The notes under the pieces: generated by a model
Told to the model about the DNA's origin: nothing
Databases searched by the model: none
What the model saw: only the letters and a program-made list of their open reading frames with translations
Program-made: the position numbers and the translations under genes
Shown here: piece by piece, positions 1-7,875 of the stretch
Layout: each line of letters opens with the position of its first letter
Numbering within the stretch: the stretch's first letter is position 1
Assembly (NCBI GenBank): GCA_013003335.1
Contig: JABDJT010000297.1
Coordinates: forward strand, 1 to 18,759
DNA length: 18,759 nt
Direction: 5' to 3'
Source of the DNA: Verrucomicrobiales bacterium
GTDB lineage: Bacteria; Verrucomicrobiota; Verrucomicrobiia; Verrucomicrobiales; DEV007

Positions 1-1380
1 GAATTGAATCACCCGGTCGAACGGAGTCAAATGAGTCATCCACTTGGAATCACCCGGTTCGGCGTTGTAAATCGGCCACGTCGCGACTTTCGGTGTATTG
101 AACGGGGTCGTTTCCGGAGAACGACTGACAACCGTCAGGAAGAATTTTGAACGCTCGAGGTGATCGGCGATTTCGTCTTCGTCAATCGGGCGACCGCTCG
201 CGTCCGGGAAGATGTTGGCCCGGCGGTCGGGCTGCATCATCAATTCGTCGTAGGAGGCATACAGCGGATTCTTGTCAGCGATCAGGCCATTCCTCTCGGT
301 CACTTTCCTTGGGTCGACTTTTCTCGTCCCGGAATTCGAACCTCCCGGAACGACCCGGGGAACCAGGTCAAACAGCATGTCCATCGCATCGCGGTCGTGC
401 ACGATATCGATCACACCGGGTGCCAGGACCGGAACCAGGTGTGTGGTCGCCGGGTGGCCGGGATACCGCTGCCACTCGTGCTGCGCCGGCTGAAATTTAC
501 CCATGTTCCGGTCCAGTTCCCCACCGGCCTTCGGAATATCCCACGCCAAACCGCCGGAGTGGGTGTTCATGTTCAGTTTCGTTGTCTCATCATCCGCCCA
601 GAATCCAAACCGGGCCACCATCGGATTGTCCCGGCCGGGGGTTCCCGTTCCGCTGAGTCGAACGAATTTCAAATTGCTGAGATAACCGAGCGTGCCGTCT
701 CCCAGTTGATAGATCCAACGGACCGGCAGTGGTAACACCTCATTCTTGGTCTCGGACTTCACCACTTCAGCCATCGGTCCCTTGTCTGACATGGCCGGAA
801 GCTTGGAATTGGTCGCCCCACCCGAGCCATTGTTGTAATCGAAACCTTCCACACCCTCTGAATCATTTCCGATTTGGCGGGGCCACTTCGGAATATCGCG
901 GGCGAGCGGGTCCACGATCGGGAAATACACCTTGGTTCCCCGGATCACCGGTTCGTTCAAATCCACGAATTCATCCGGTCGCTCACTCCAGTTGCCCAGT
1001 TCATCAAAATCTTCGTTCACCAGTTCACGCTCATCATCGACCTCCATCCGGTCATCGGAGTATAATTTGTATCCGATGAAATCTTCGGAAGAATTCCAGG
1101 TTCGAATCGCGCCGGGCTGCGAGGCCCAGAGGTAATTTGGATCGCTGGTCGCTTTACGGATCTGAGCAACAACCATGTTGACGGCCTGCTCAGCCACCTG
1201 CTGTGCCTGCAAACCCTGGGAATACGTGGCAGAGGCTCGGTGTTCACTTTGCGCGAGAGCAAAGAAGGTAAGGACCATGATTGTAGCCAGCGAAGTCACT
1301 GTCAGCACGGTGATCAGGGCAACACCTTTGCGATCATTTCGGGCCTTCTTGGAGAGACCGGAGGGATTGACGGTTTTCAT
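1..1380 (-). CDS. Verru_Chthon cassette protein A-like protein, 3' part outside the window
   Basis: Open for 460 codons from an ATG at 1380 to the window edge with no stop, so the C-terminus is missing. The N-terminus has a short basic stretch followed by one hydrophobic segment (about residues 19-45, starting GVALITVLTV), as in PilX/GspK-like minor pilin components and the Verru_Chthon A family (TIGR02600, by recall). After it come blocks shared with the neighbouring paralog: NYLWASQPG, FKLYSDD-like GYKLYSDD, VDLNEPVIRG, FWADDETTKLNMNT, QRYPGHPATT and SKFFLT. These shared blocks in the same order show paralogy. The family is thought to be an envelope or secretion-associated component, but its function is unknown. 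The usual length is well over 1000 residues, so about two thirds is probably missing. No Shine-Dalgarno site is visible before the ATG; a promoter-like block lies 50-80 bp upstream. Confidence 0.85.
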   Translation of the reverse strand, partial: MKTVNPSGLSKKARNDRKGVALITVLTVTSLATIMVLTFFALAQSEHRASATYSQGLQAQQVAEQAVNMVVAQIRKATSDPNYLWASQPGAIRTWNSSEDFIGYKLYSDDRMEVDDERELVNEDFDELGNWSERPDEFVDLNEPVIRGTKVYFPIVDPLARDIPKWPRQIGNDSEGVEGFDYNNGSGGATNSKLPAMSDKGPMAEVVKSETKNEVLPLPVRWIYQLGDGTLGYLSNLKFVRLSGTGTPGRDNPMVARFGFWADDETTKLNMNTHSGGLAWDIPKAGGELDRNMGKFQPAQHEWQRYPGHPATTHLVPVLAPGVIDIVHDRDAMDMLFDLVPRVVPGGSNSGTRKVDPRKVTERNGLIADKNPLYASYDELMMQPDRRANIFPDASGRPIDEDEIADHLERSKFFLTVVSRSPETTPFNTPKVATWPIYNAEPGDSKWMTHLTPFDRVIQF

Positions 1381-1431
1381 TTTTACGAAGTGGGGTGGGT
1401 GTTTTCGCTCAATTCAGAATGATTTACAATG

Positions 1432-1464
1432 TAAATAGATGCAATTACAATGACAATACAAGAG
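1432..1464 (-). promoter_or_regulatory. Promoter-like block of the first Verru_Chthon A gene
   Basis: On the minus strand a possible -35 TTGTAT (1456-1461) and -10 TATTTA (1432-1437) are 18 bp apart. The block 1435-1464 matches 26 of 30 bases of the block at 5881-5910 upstream of the paralog, whereas the sequence around it does not match. That conservation is the main evidence. A 13-bp palindrome, TTTACATTGTAAA (1423-1435), overlaps the -10 and expected start site and may be an operator. No regulator is known. Confidence 0.5.
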
Positions 1465-1489
1465 CTTTTTCGCATTTTTGACGATTTTA

Positions 1490-1532
1490 CGATCCAACAG
1501 GGTCTGTTTGGCGTTCCGACCCTGTTCATTCA
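1490..1532 (+). repeat. 43-nt palindromic repeat, copy A
   Basis: Arms CGATCCAACAGGGT and ACCCTGTTCATTCA flank the 15-nt loop CTGTTTGGCGTTCCG. The inner 8 bp (AACAGGGT/ACCCTGTT) pair perfectly and the outer part is eroded. The copy lies 10 nt after the restored stop codon of the right-hand Verru_Chthon A gene, but its loop is in plus-strand orientation, opposite to that gene. Confidence 0.75.
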
Positions 1533-1542
1533 TTCTCACATT

Positions 1543-1831
1543 TCAGGGAGTAAATCGACGGTGGTTAATTACACGAAGTTTGTAAAAGTGATGCAATCCT
1601 TTGTTTTCCTCATCGGAACTTTTTGCGTAGTCGGGAAGCTCCGGATCATGGGGTTCGAGGTAGCGTTCCACCAGCGTGGAGCCCCGATATTCCGCGGTTG
1701 CCACGTCTTTCGCCGGATCAAATCGAGTCGGATCGGACTCCCGGGACTGCTTGATTAATTGGCAGCGAAAATGCACACGATAGGTGTTCGACTTGGTGGT
1801 AACCCGCGGATACAAATTGGTGTAGGGACGC
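1543..1831 (-). pseudogene. Out-of-frame C-terminal piece of the Verru_Chthon A gene
   Basis: This reading frame continues the large gene to its right after a one-base shift. From the junction it reads RPYTNLYPRVTTKSNTYRV, then TAEYRGSTLVERYLEPHDP and a tail ending in HFYKLRV..RRFTP, with stop TGA at 1543-1545. I recall this as the typical C-terminal signature of Verru_Chthon A proteins. Inserting one base between 1831 and 1832 (minus strand CGT-G_G-CGT, most simply a lost A from GAG) joins it to the upstream frame. It is not an independent gene: it has no start site of its own and begins mid-domain. It could be a real mutation or a sequencing/assembly error. Confidence 0.8.
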
Positions 1832-4800
1832 CACGGGAATTATCGCCCGTCATGGCATGCTTTTCCCAATAATCGTCCCGCATATCCTCCAGGGTGACAT
1901 CGGCAGTCCCCGCTTTGCCTTCCCACCGGCTGGACCGGTCTTTTCCTTTGTCCGGTACGAGGTGAACCTCACAAATTTCGCTGGCCGTCTTGAAAACCTG
2001 TCCCTGATCGAACCGCTCCTCAAACTGCCGAAGGGTTTCCTCCACATCGATAGGATGCCGAATATCCCACCGATCATCCGGGATTCGGGGAGATTTGTAA
2101 TTTCGGGAAAGTTGAAGCGGAATCCCGAGCAATTCCTCCGATTTGAGGACCCCGTGGAGGCCGGTCGCCCTTTTGATGTGGGAAAAAGGAAGCATGCGGT
2201 AGTTCAGGTTGATCTTCCCGGCGGTCGAGAACGGCTCGCTGACAGCATACGGCTCCACGACCGGCATCCAAAACAGGTCGAGCATCAGGTGATCGGGCGG
2301 ATGAATCGAACCTCGATTTTCCCCCGAGTCCGGCTTGGGACCCCCGGGATGATCCTCCTGCGGTCGAAACAACAAGGTTTGCCAAGGCAGACCGCGTTTC
2401 ACTCCGGTTGGCAATGAACCGAACATTCCCGGGGACGATATCTGGCGGTTCGGTGAAAAGAAAGCAGGGCCTCCCATCTGCTGTCCGGCCGCTGCATCAA
2501 AATACGGCACCGACCAAATCGGGTCCCCTTTCACGATTTGCATACCGTCCTTGGTGAACTGGCGGGAACTCTGCAGCCGCCCTCTCATCCATTGCCGACC
2601 GTTGCCCTCGTCCGGTTTGTTAATGTAAGCACCGTCCTTAACCACTGATATTCCGTTGTCAAAATCTCCCACCATGTCCCACTTCAACCCGTCTTCTGTT
2701 TGAGGATAATCCGGTTTCCTCGCACCGTGATAATTGGCATTCTTGTTGTCTCGCATCTCCGGGACGAGTTCGGCGGCACCGCCATCGTAACCCCGGCTAC
2801 CCCGCAATACATCGCTACTCGTCCCGGTAAAGTGATGAGCCAGGTAGCGGTCTTTCTCAAAATAAAAGCGGTGCGGCACAAAATCCTCCTTCGGGACCTC
2901 TTTCTTCGCAGCAATCAATCGGTAATCCCCGTGCCAGGGCACCATGGTTCGAACCACATCCGCACCGCGCAATCCCCGCTGGTATTGCACAAACGTCATT
3001 CTCGTATCCCGTCCGAACCAAAGTAGCCGCCCCTGCTGCCAGCCCCGCCAGGTTTCCTTGGAATGGTCACTCCGGTTCACGGACCACCCGGAGTAATTTT
3101 TGTGACCATGTTGTGGGTCACCAATCCCAATTCCATCCCGGTTGAACGTCCACCAATACGATGGGAAAAACACGCCTCCCGGTCGGGTTCGATATCGTTT
3201 CTGGCCCGTCCGCGTCGTCCAAAACCTGCGATCCAGCGTGTATTCCCAGGTTCCGTCTTCTGCCCTCCTGGGATTTCCAGAACTGCGGGGTCCGCGCCAC
3301 TGCGCCAACCTGGGAACGGGAATTTTTGCACCGGGAAACTCAATTTCGATTGACTGCACCAGGGGCCGCTCACCGAGCGACATCGCATCCTTGCTGTGGT
3401 TGGTCCCTCCGTAAATATTGACCCGGATTCGACCGCCCCCGAAATCCATCTGCTCATCATCTCCCTTGATAACCAGGGGAACGCTGATAAACGGGTAAAC
3501 CCGGCGCCGGTCGTCTGACCGGTTTCTCTTATTGCCGTTGACTCCGCGATCAGCCGGCAAGGGCTCTCGCCGCGGTGCCAGGCGCTCTTTTGTCAACGAC
3601 CAGAACCCGATTGTCCCACCCCAGGTAGCCGTGTGAGTGGCCTGCCCCAGGTTACCGATCCGTCCTCCCCGCCTCGAATTGCTGTTTCCATTATAGCAAT
3701 CACCGGTGCTCTGCCAGACATCGTCCTTTAATTCGAAGTCAACCGGCTCGCCATCGACCGAGAATTTTTTCAATACCTCGACCTCCATCGTCATATCCTC
3801 ATTGATCTGCGTCCAACCTTGCGACGGTGTGAACATTTCGAACAGCAGCGCAGCCTGAAGGCACCGTTCCTGTTCCTCCTCTTTCCAACTCAATTTTCGG
3901 GGCAACGCCTTGTTCTTGCCAAGGGCCTGTCCAGGCTGATTACTTCCAAGCAAGCCGAGAGGATATTGGGGCCGCTCTGGATCCTGCGGATGCGGACCTC
4001 CCGCATCGGCACAGCAGATGAACATAATTCCGGCCTCCGACACGGTGTAAAACCGCCCGAATCCTTTCGTCTCAATTTTCTCAATCTGGATCGGTACGAC
4101 TTGCCCGTGTCCCGGATAACTGTCTCTCGACCATCTTCCCCGCCGACCATCCGTGAACTGGTCCTGTTTCCCTTTCTCCAACCAGTCTTTTTCCGAATAC
4201 CCGAGCTTCGGCAAATTGTCATCGTAGAGATTCGTCGATCGAATGTAGTCAAAAATCTGCGTGAGCACCTGATCCCGATCCTCACCGAATTTTGCATCAA
4301 ACCGCCCGCCGTATCCCGGGATCCGCTGCGAAGTCATTTCCTGCAGATACTTGAACAAATCCCGGTTTCTCGGGATCGTTTCAAAATCAGCAACCGGACT
4401 GTCTGCATCCCGTCTCTGGAAAAAATACTCCGCCTCGTTGACACCCTTCGTTCCGGTTCTCGCGCAAAAACGAATCAACTCGTCATAAACTGTTCGATGG
4501 GTTCCGTCGGAGGACTTCGCATCAACATGCGTCGGCCAGATGGAAACCCGGGGCTTGTTGAACAAATTGACTTCCGGCGCACGACTGTTTGCCGTCAGGA
4601 AAAACCGGCTCTGCTCCAGCATGATCCACGGATCCACCTTCGTATTCGGCAGCTGTGCGAATGCATCATACTGCGCCGGCCATCGAAACCGGGGCCGGTC
4701 CTCCACCTCGAACGAATTCAACTCCCGGCTGGCCATCAACAGGTAATCATCCACCGTCGGATACAGGTAATTCCGGTCCAACGTCAGCTCTTGAATTTGC

Positions 4801-5855
4801 CGCATGGCCAACGTCCCACCCTCCGATCCCCCCCAGGAAATCCGGGGTGCCAGTTCATAAATCAACTCCTTGTAGTCCGGCAGGACTTCCGGTAGCCCGG
4901 GAAACAGGACCGGACTCACTGCGGTCGTCGACGGGTGCCCCGGAAACCGCTGATACTCTTCCGCTGTCGGCTGCGACCACCCATACGCTCGATCATCAAA
5001 TTCCTCGTCCCGATTCGTCCGGAACCTCCCTCTCGTAATCGGCGCCGGTCCGCCCGCCCTTGGTGTATCCCAGTAAGTCGGCTCCGAGGCGGTGTTGATA
5101 TTGATTTTCGACGACTCATCATCTGCCCAAAATGCGATTCGTCCGATGATCGGGTCTTTCGGCCCGTGCGCAGAATTCGATAACGGTCTGCCATCCACCG
5201 GCACAAATTTTCCACTCCGGTCCAGCGTTCCAAGGGCACCGCTTTCCAGCACATACAACCACCGGACCGGCATTGGCAGCGTGTGACTTTTCAATTTCCC
5301 CATCGCCTCCCCCATCGGCCCCGGCTGCACATCGCTCGTCGTAAAATCAAAACCATCCACCCGCCGTTTCAATTTCGCATCCGGAGTCGCGATCGGAAAA
5401 TGCGCCAGATCACCCCGAATCACCGGCTCATTCAAGTCCACCCACTGATCCGGATGATTCGCCCACGACCTCAGTTCCTCCGCATCCTCAAGCGCAAATT
5501 TCGCTTCGCTTTCCGATTCCACCATCCAATCATCCGAATACAGCTTGAATCCCGTGACAAAATTCCCCGATTGGTCGAACTGACGAATTCCACCCGGCTG
5601 ACTCACCCACAGATAATCCGGATCATCCGTCGCGTCCCGAATCTGCGCCAATACCAAGTTCACCGCCCTCTCACTCAGGATTTGCACCTCCGTGCTGTCA
5701 TTGTAATACGCCGACGAACGCAGCTCAGAGATCGAACTCGCCATGTACGCCAGCATCAAAATCGTCGCCAGCGACAAGATCATCAATGTCGAAACCAACG
5801 CTGCCGCCCGATGGCGGAACGGCCCCGTATTTCTGGCCTGATGGATCAATTTCAC
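1755..5855 (-). CDS. Verru_Chthon cassette protein A-like protein, frameshifted near its C-terminus
   Basis: Reads 1366 residues from a GTG at 5855. An in-frame upstream start at 6110 would overlap the next gene, read through the promoter-like block at 5878-5910 and add residues unlike the paralog. The GTG start gives a short basic leader and one hydrophobic helix (about residues 18-45, ALVSTLMILSLATILMLAYM), aligned with the paralog at 1-1380. Shared blocks include YLWVSQPGG, FKLYSDD, VDLNEPVIRG, FWADDESSKININT and QRFPGHPSTT. The rest is a very large, probably exported region rich in Trp, Arg and Gly, without recognisable catalytic motifs. The last ~25 residues before the stop at 1755 are out of frame; a one-base repair near 1831 gives about 1437 residues ending at 1543. 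The family's function is not established; the prepilin-like N-terminus suggests an envelope or secretion role. Confidence 0.85.
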   Translation of the reverse strand: MKLIHQARNTGPFRHRAAALVSTLMILSLATILMLAYMASSISELRSSAYYNDSTEVQILSERAVNLVLAQIRDATDDPDYLWVSQPGGIRQFDQSGNFVTGFKLYSDDWMVESESEAKFALEDAEELRSWANHPDQWVDLNEPVIRGDLAHFPIATPDAKLKRRVDGFDFTTSDVQPGPMGEAMGKLKSHTLPMPVRWLYVLESGALGTLDRSGKFVPVDGRPLSNSAHGPKDPIIGRIAFWADDESSKININTASEPTYWDTPRAGGPAPITRGRFRTNRDEEFDDRAYGWSQPTAEEYQRFPGHPSTTAVSPVLFPGLPEVLPDYKELIYELAPRISWGGSEGGTLAMRQIQELTLDRNYLYPTVDDYLLMASRELNSFEVEDRPRFRWPAQYDAFAQLPNTKVDPWIMLEQSRFFLTANSRAPEVNLFNKPRVSIWPTHVDAKSSDGTHRTVYDELIRFCARTGTKGVNEAEYFFQRRDADSPVADFETIPRNRDLFKYLQEMTSQRIPGYGGRFDAKFGEDRDQVLTQIFDYIRSTNLYDDNLPKLGYSEKDWLEKGKQDQFTDGRRGRWSRDSYPGHGQVVPIQIEKIETKGFGRFYTVSEAGIMFICCADAGGPHPQDPERPQYPLGLLGSNQPGQALGKNKALPRKLSWKEEEQERCLQAALLFEMFTPSQGWTQINEDMTMEVEVLKKFSVDGEPVDFELKDDVWQSTGDCYNGNSNSRRGGRIGNLGQATHTATWGGTIGFWSLTKERLAPRREPLPADRGVNGNKRNRSDDRRRVYPFISVPLVIKGDDEQMDFGGGRIRVNIYGGTNHSKDAMSLGERPLVQSIEIEFPGAKIPVPRLAQWRGPRSSGNPRRAEDGTWEYTLDRRFWTTRTGQKRYRTRPGGVFFPSYWWTFNRDGIGIGDPQHGHKNYSGWSVNRSDHSKETWRGWQQGRLLWFGRDTRMTFVQYQRGLRGADVVRTMVPWHGDYRLIAAKKEVPKEDFVPHRFYFEKDRYLAHHFTGTSSDVLRGSRGYDGGAAELVPEMRDNKNANYHGARKPDYPQTEDGLKWDMVGDFDNGISVVKDGAYINKPDEGNGRQWMRGRLQSSRQFTKDGMQIVKGDPIWSVPYFDAAAGQQMGGPAFFSPNRQISSPGMFGSLPTGVKRGLPWQTLLFRPQEDHPGGPKPDSGENRGSIHPPDHLMLDLFWMPVVEPYAVSEPFSTAGKINLNYRMLPFSHIKRATGLHGVLKSEELLGIPLQLSRNYKSPRIPDDRWDIRHPIDVEETLRQFEERFDQGQVFKTASEICEVHLVPDKGKDRSSRWEGKAGTADVTLEDMRDDYWEKHAMTGDNSRGVPTPICIRGLPPSRTPIVCIFAAN

Positions 5856-5877
5856 TTCCGAATTCGATATTCGCAGG

Positions 5878-5910
5878 AAGATAGATGAAATTACAATGTA
5901 AAGACAAGAG
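5878..5910 (-). promoter_or_regulatory. Promoter-like block of the second Verru_Chthon A gene
   Basis: Minus-strand -35 TTGTCT (5902-5907) and -10 TATCTT (5878-5883) are separated by 18 bp, the same geometry as the block upstream of the paralog. The conserved 30-bp core is 5881-5910. An 11-bp palindrome TTACATTGTAA (5891-5901) lies in the spacer. The implied transcript begins roughly 16 nt before the GTG at 5855, which supports that start. Confidence 0.5.
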
Positions 5911-5959
5911 AATTTTGAGAATGCTTGAAAATTCGCTCGCAACCAAGTTGCTACAAAAC

Positions 5960-6002
5960 CGGACCAATGGGCTCTGTTCTCGAACCAATTGACTCCACTT
6001 CG
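5960..6002 (+). repeat. 43-nt palindromic repeat, degenerate copy E
   Basis: The left half (CGGACCAATGGGCT then CTGTTCTCGAACCAA) resembles the repeat consensus, but the right arm has decayed and pairs poorly. It lies 29 nt after the stop of the membrane protein gene at 6032. It is followed to the left by a small GCAAC-CAA-GTTGC hairpin (5947-5952 region). Kept as a probable relic because of its position and left-half similarity. Confidence 0.4.
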
Positions 6003-6031
6003 TTCCGAATCTGTTCGATCGTGCCAACGGA

Positions 6032-7327
6032 TCAGCGCATCCAACCTTCGATCTTGTAATTTTCCTCCAGCAACATTCGCTCCGGTCCACCGGAATCCGG
6101 CTCGAACCAAACTTCAAATCGACCGCCGTAATACTGCCCCCAGTCGCCCTCGTAAATCGTGAACTGCGCGTTGGCCGGGAAAACCTCCGCCGGATCATTC
6201 GACCAGCCAACCCACTCAGTCGTCGATTTTTCCAGGCGATCCGCGGAAAGCCGTTCCCCCTTCGTAATTTCAAACGCCTTCAGATAAATCCGTCCGGGCT
6301 CGCCGGGATTGCAGCGGATTCGCGACCGGTAGATTCCGCCCTGGAACGCGTTTTCGATCTCAAACGATTCAAGACCGGGTTCACCCAATTCCGCCAGTTT
6401 CCCCGCCGGGTCAGCCAGCAATGCTGCAAATTCCACCTCCAATTCCAACAGCGCAGCTTTCGTCACGACTCGCTCGGCGGAAGCGGACTGCTCGAACAGA
6501 CTGACGCCGAGATTTGGAGCGAATTCGAAAAACAAGTGGCAGGACTGCAGGCCGTTTCCCGGCGCCAGCTTCGGCCGAACCAGCTTGTTCGCCGGAAGTT
6601 TCTGGCTTCCGAGAAACGCCGGTTTCCCCGACAGCCCAATCATCGTTCGCGACTGAAATTTCGCTCCCGCTGTCGAAAAATCAGAGTAATACCCGTTTAA
6701 CGATTTCGTCCATCGGCCACCTTCCTGCCACCGCCGCAGCGCGAATCGTTTCCCGCGATCCTCAAACACAAGCCAGGCCGGATGACAGGCCAGATATTGC
6801 TCCAACTCCGCGCGATGACTGCTGTTCAATTTCTCCAACGACGGAATTGACGCCGCCATCGCGTCATTCGATCCGCCCATTACTGCCGCAGCGGCGCGGA
6901 TCGCTTTTTGAAACCGGTCACCGTCATTCAAACTGTCGTCGCGTGAAATTTCGCCCGGCTCTTTCAATGGAACGCCCGCCGGAAGCGAGAGTCCCGTCGC
7001 AAAGTCATCCTGGCCGTCCCAGTCGATCGAGGTAGCAAACGCGTATGCCAGGGCCGGAACCAACAAACCCAGTGCCATGAAAAAACAAATCATCGTCGCA
7101 ATTCCTGCCGCGATCCTTTTTTTCACAAAAGCGATGATCGACATCACCAGCAGATAAATCACCCCGAGAGCAAACAGACCGAGAAAACACAGGCCAGGGA
7201 TCGGGTCTTTCCCCAGCGGCGAGACAAACAGGATCAAACCAGAGATTGAGATCAGGAACGGACCCCACAACCGGAACCACTGGCGCCCTGCGAATGCCCT
7301 CGCGAAAAAGTTAGAATTGCTATCCAT
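6032..7327 (-). CDS. Membrane-anchored protein of unknown function
   Basis: 431 residues from an ATG at 7327. I do not recognise the family. Three hydrophobic helices lie at about residues 20-36, 44-67 and 72-97, separated by a short loop and by a KKR motif before the third. About 330 soluble residues follow, with no obvious catalytic motif and no second membrane region. The C-terminal part has several aromatic-rich strands (GDWGQYYGGRFEVWFEPDSGG), suggesting a beta-rich domain. It lies between the ATP synthase operon and the Verru_Chthon A genes on the same strand. About 113 bp separate it from atpC, with a palindromic repeat between, so cotranscription with atp is doubtful. No Shine-Dalgarno site is evident. 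It is probably lineage-specific. Confidence 0.8.
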   Translation of the reverse strand: MDSNSNFFARAFAGRQWFRLWGPFLISISGLILFVSPLGKDPIPGLCFLGLFALGVIYLLVMSIIAFVKKRIAAGIATMICFFMALGLLVPALAYAFATSIDWDGQDDFATGLSLPAGVPLKEPGEISRDDSLNDGDRFQKAIRAAAAVMGGSNDAMAASIPSLEKLNSSHRAELEQYLACHPAWLVFEDRGKRFALRRWQEGGRWTKSLNGYYSDFSTAGAKFQSRTMIGLSGKPAFLGSQKLPANKLVRPKLAPGNGLQSCHLFFEFAPNLGVSLFEQSASAERVVTKAALLELEVEFAALLADPAGKLAELGEPGLESFEIENAFQGGIYRSRIRCNPGEPGRIYLKAFEITKGERLSADRLEKSTTEWVGWSNDPAEVFPANAQFTIYEGDWGQYYGGRFEVWFEPDSGGPERMLLEENYKIEGWMR

Positions 7328-7388
7328 TCTACATCGTCATCATCGGGCATGAATCACCCGTGAACCGAGCATGAAATTTCGGTGAAAA

Positions 7389-7431
7389 CAAACCAACAGG
7401 GTACGCTCGCCAAACCCACCGTGTTGGATCG
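7389..7431 (-). repeat. 43-nt palindromic repeat, copy B
   Basis: Read on the minus strand, arms CGATCCAACACGGT and ACCCTGTTGGTTTG flank loop GGGTTTGGCGAGCGT; 11 Watson-Crick pairs, one wobble and two mismatches. The GTTTGGCG loop core matches copy A. It begins 9 nt after the atpC stop, in the same orientation as the operon, and is followed by TTTTC. It may therefore end the ATP synthase transcript. Confidence 0.75.
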
Positions 7432-7440
7432 GAAAGTCGA

Positions 7441-7845
7441 TCAGCGCTTACCGCCGCGACGGCGTTTCACCTCAAGCATGGCGACCGATTTCATGATCGC
7501 TTCTTCGATCGCGGCACGATCTTCGTCGCCCAATTCATCTTCGAGAGATTTTTCAGCCCGCTCGAGCGCTTTTTGCACGGCGTCTTCGTCGATGTCAGAT
7601 TCGCCAATGGCCAGATCCGTCAGCACGGAAACGTGCTGCAAACCGACTTCGACGATCCCGTTTCCGACCGCCAGCGCAGTTTCCTCACCGTCTTTCGTGT
7701 AGCGGAGCTCGCCCGGTTTCAATGCCGAAACCAACGGGGCGTGTGATGGCAGAATCCCCATTTCACCCTCGCTTCCCGGCACGACGACGGTGTCGACGTC
7801 GTCGGAAAACGTCTTCGCTTCGGGAGTTACGATTTCGAGTTTCAT
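7441..7845 (-). CDS. atpC: F-type ATP synthase epsilon subunit
   Basis: 134 residues, a normal length. Epsilon is part of the F1 central stalk and modulates ATP hydrolysis. The N-terminal beta-sandwich (about 1-82) carries family features: MKLEIVTPEAKTFSDDVDTV, then the GEMGILPSHAPLVSAL motif. The C-terminal helical hairpin (about 85-130) is rich in Glu and Lys and ends in a basic tail, KRRRGGKR. It is the last gene of the operon, 30 nt after atpD, as is usual. No Shine-Dalgarno site is visible. Confidence 0.97.
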   Translation of the reverse strand: MKLEIVTPEAKTFSDDVDTVVVPGSEGEMGILPSHAPLVSALKPGELRYTKDGEETALAVGNGIVEVGLQHVSVLTDLAIGESDIDEDAVQKALERAEKSLEDELGDEDRAAIEEAIMKSVAMLEVKRRRGGKR

Positions 7846-7875
7846 GGGTGACCGAAGATTTCTGCGGAAAGCGAA

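Noticed and set aside
3819..4895. 358-residue plus-strand frame
   Set aside because: It is antisense to the Verru_Chthon A gene; composition is Arg/Pro-rich and no domain is recognisable.
5856..6110. Longer start at 6110 for the second Verru_Chthon A protein
   Set aside because: It overlaps the preceding gene, spans the conserved promoter block and adds 85 residues with no counterpart in the paralog, which aligns from the GTG at 5855.
7344..7360. CGGG/CCCG hairpin upstream of the membrane protein gene
   Set aside because: The stem is only 4 bp with a 9-nt loop, which is expected by chance; not reported as a regulatory site.
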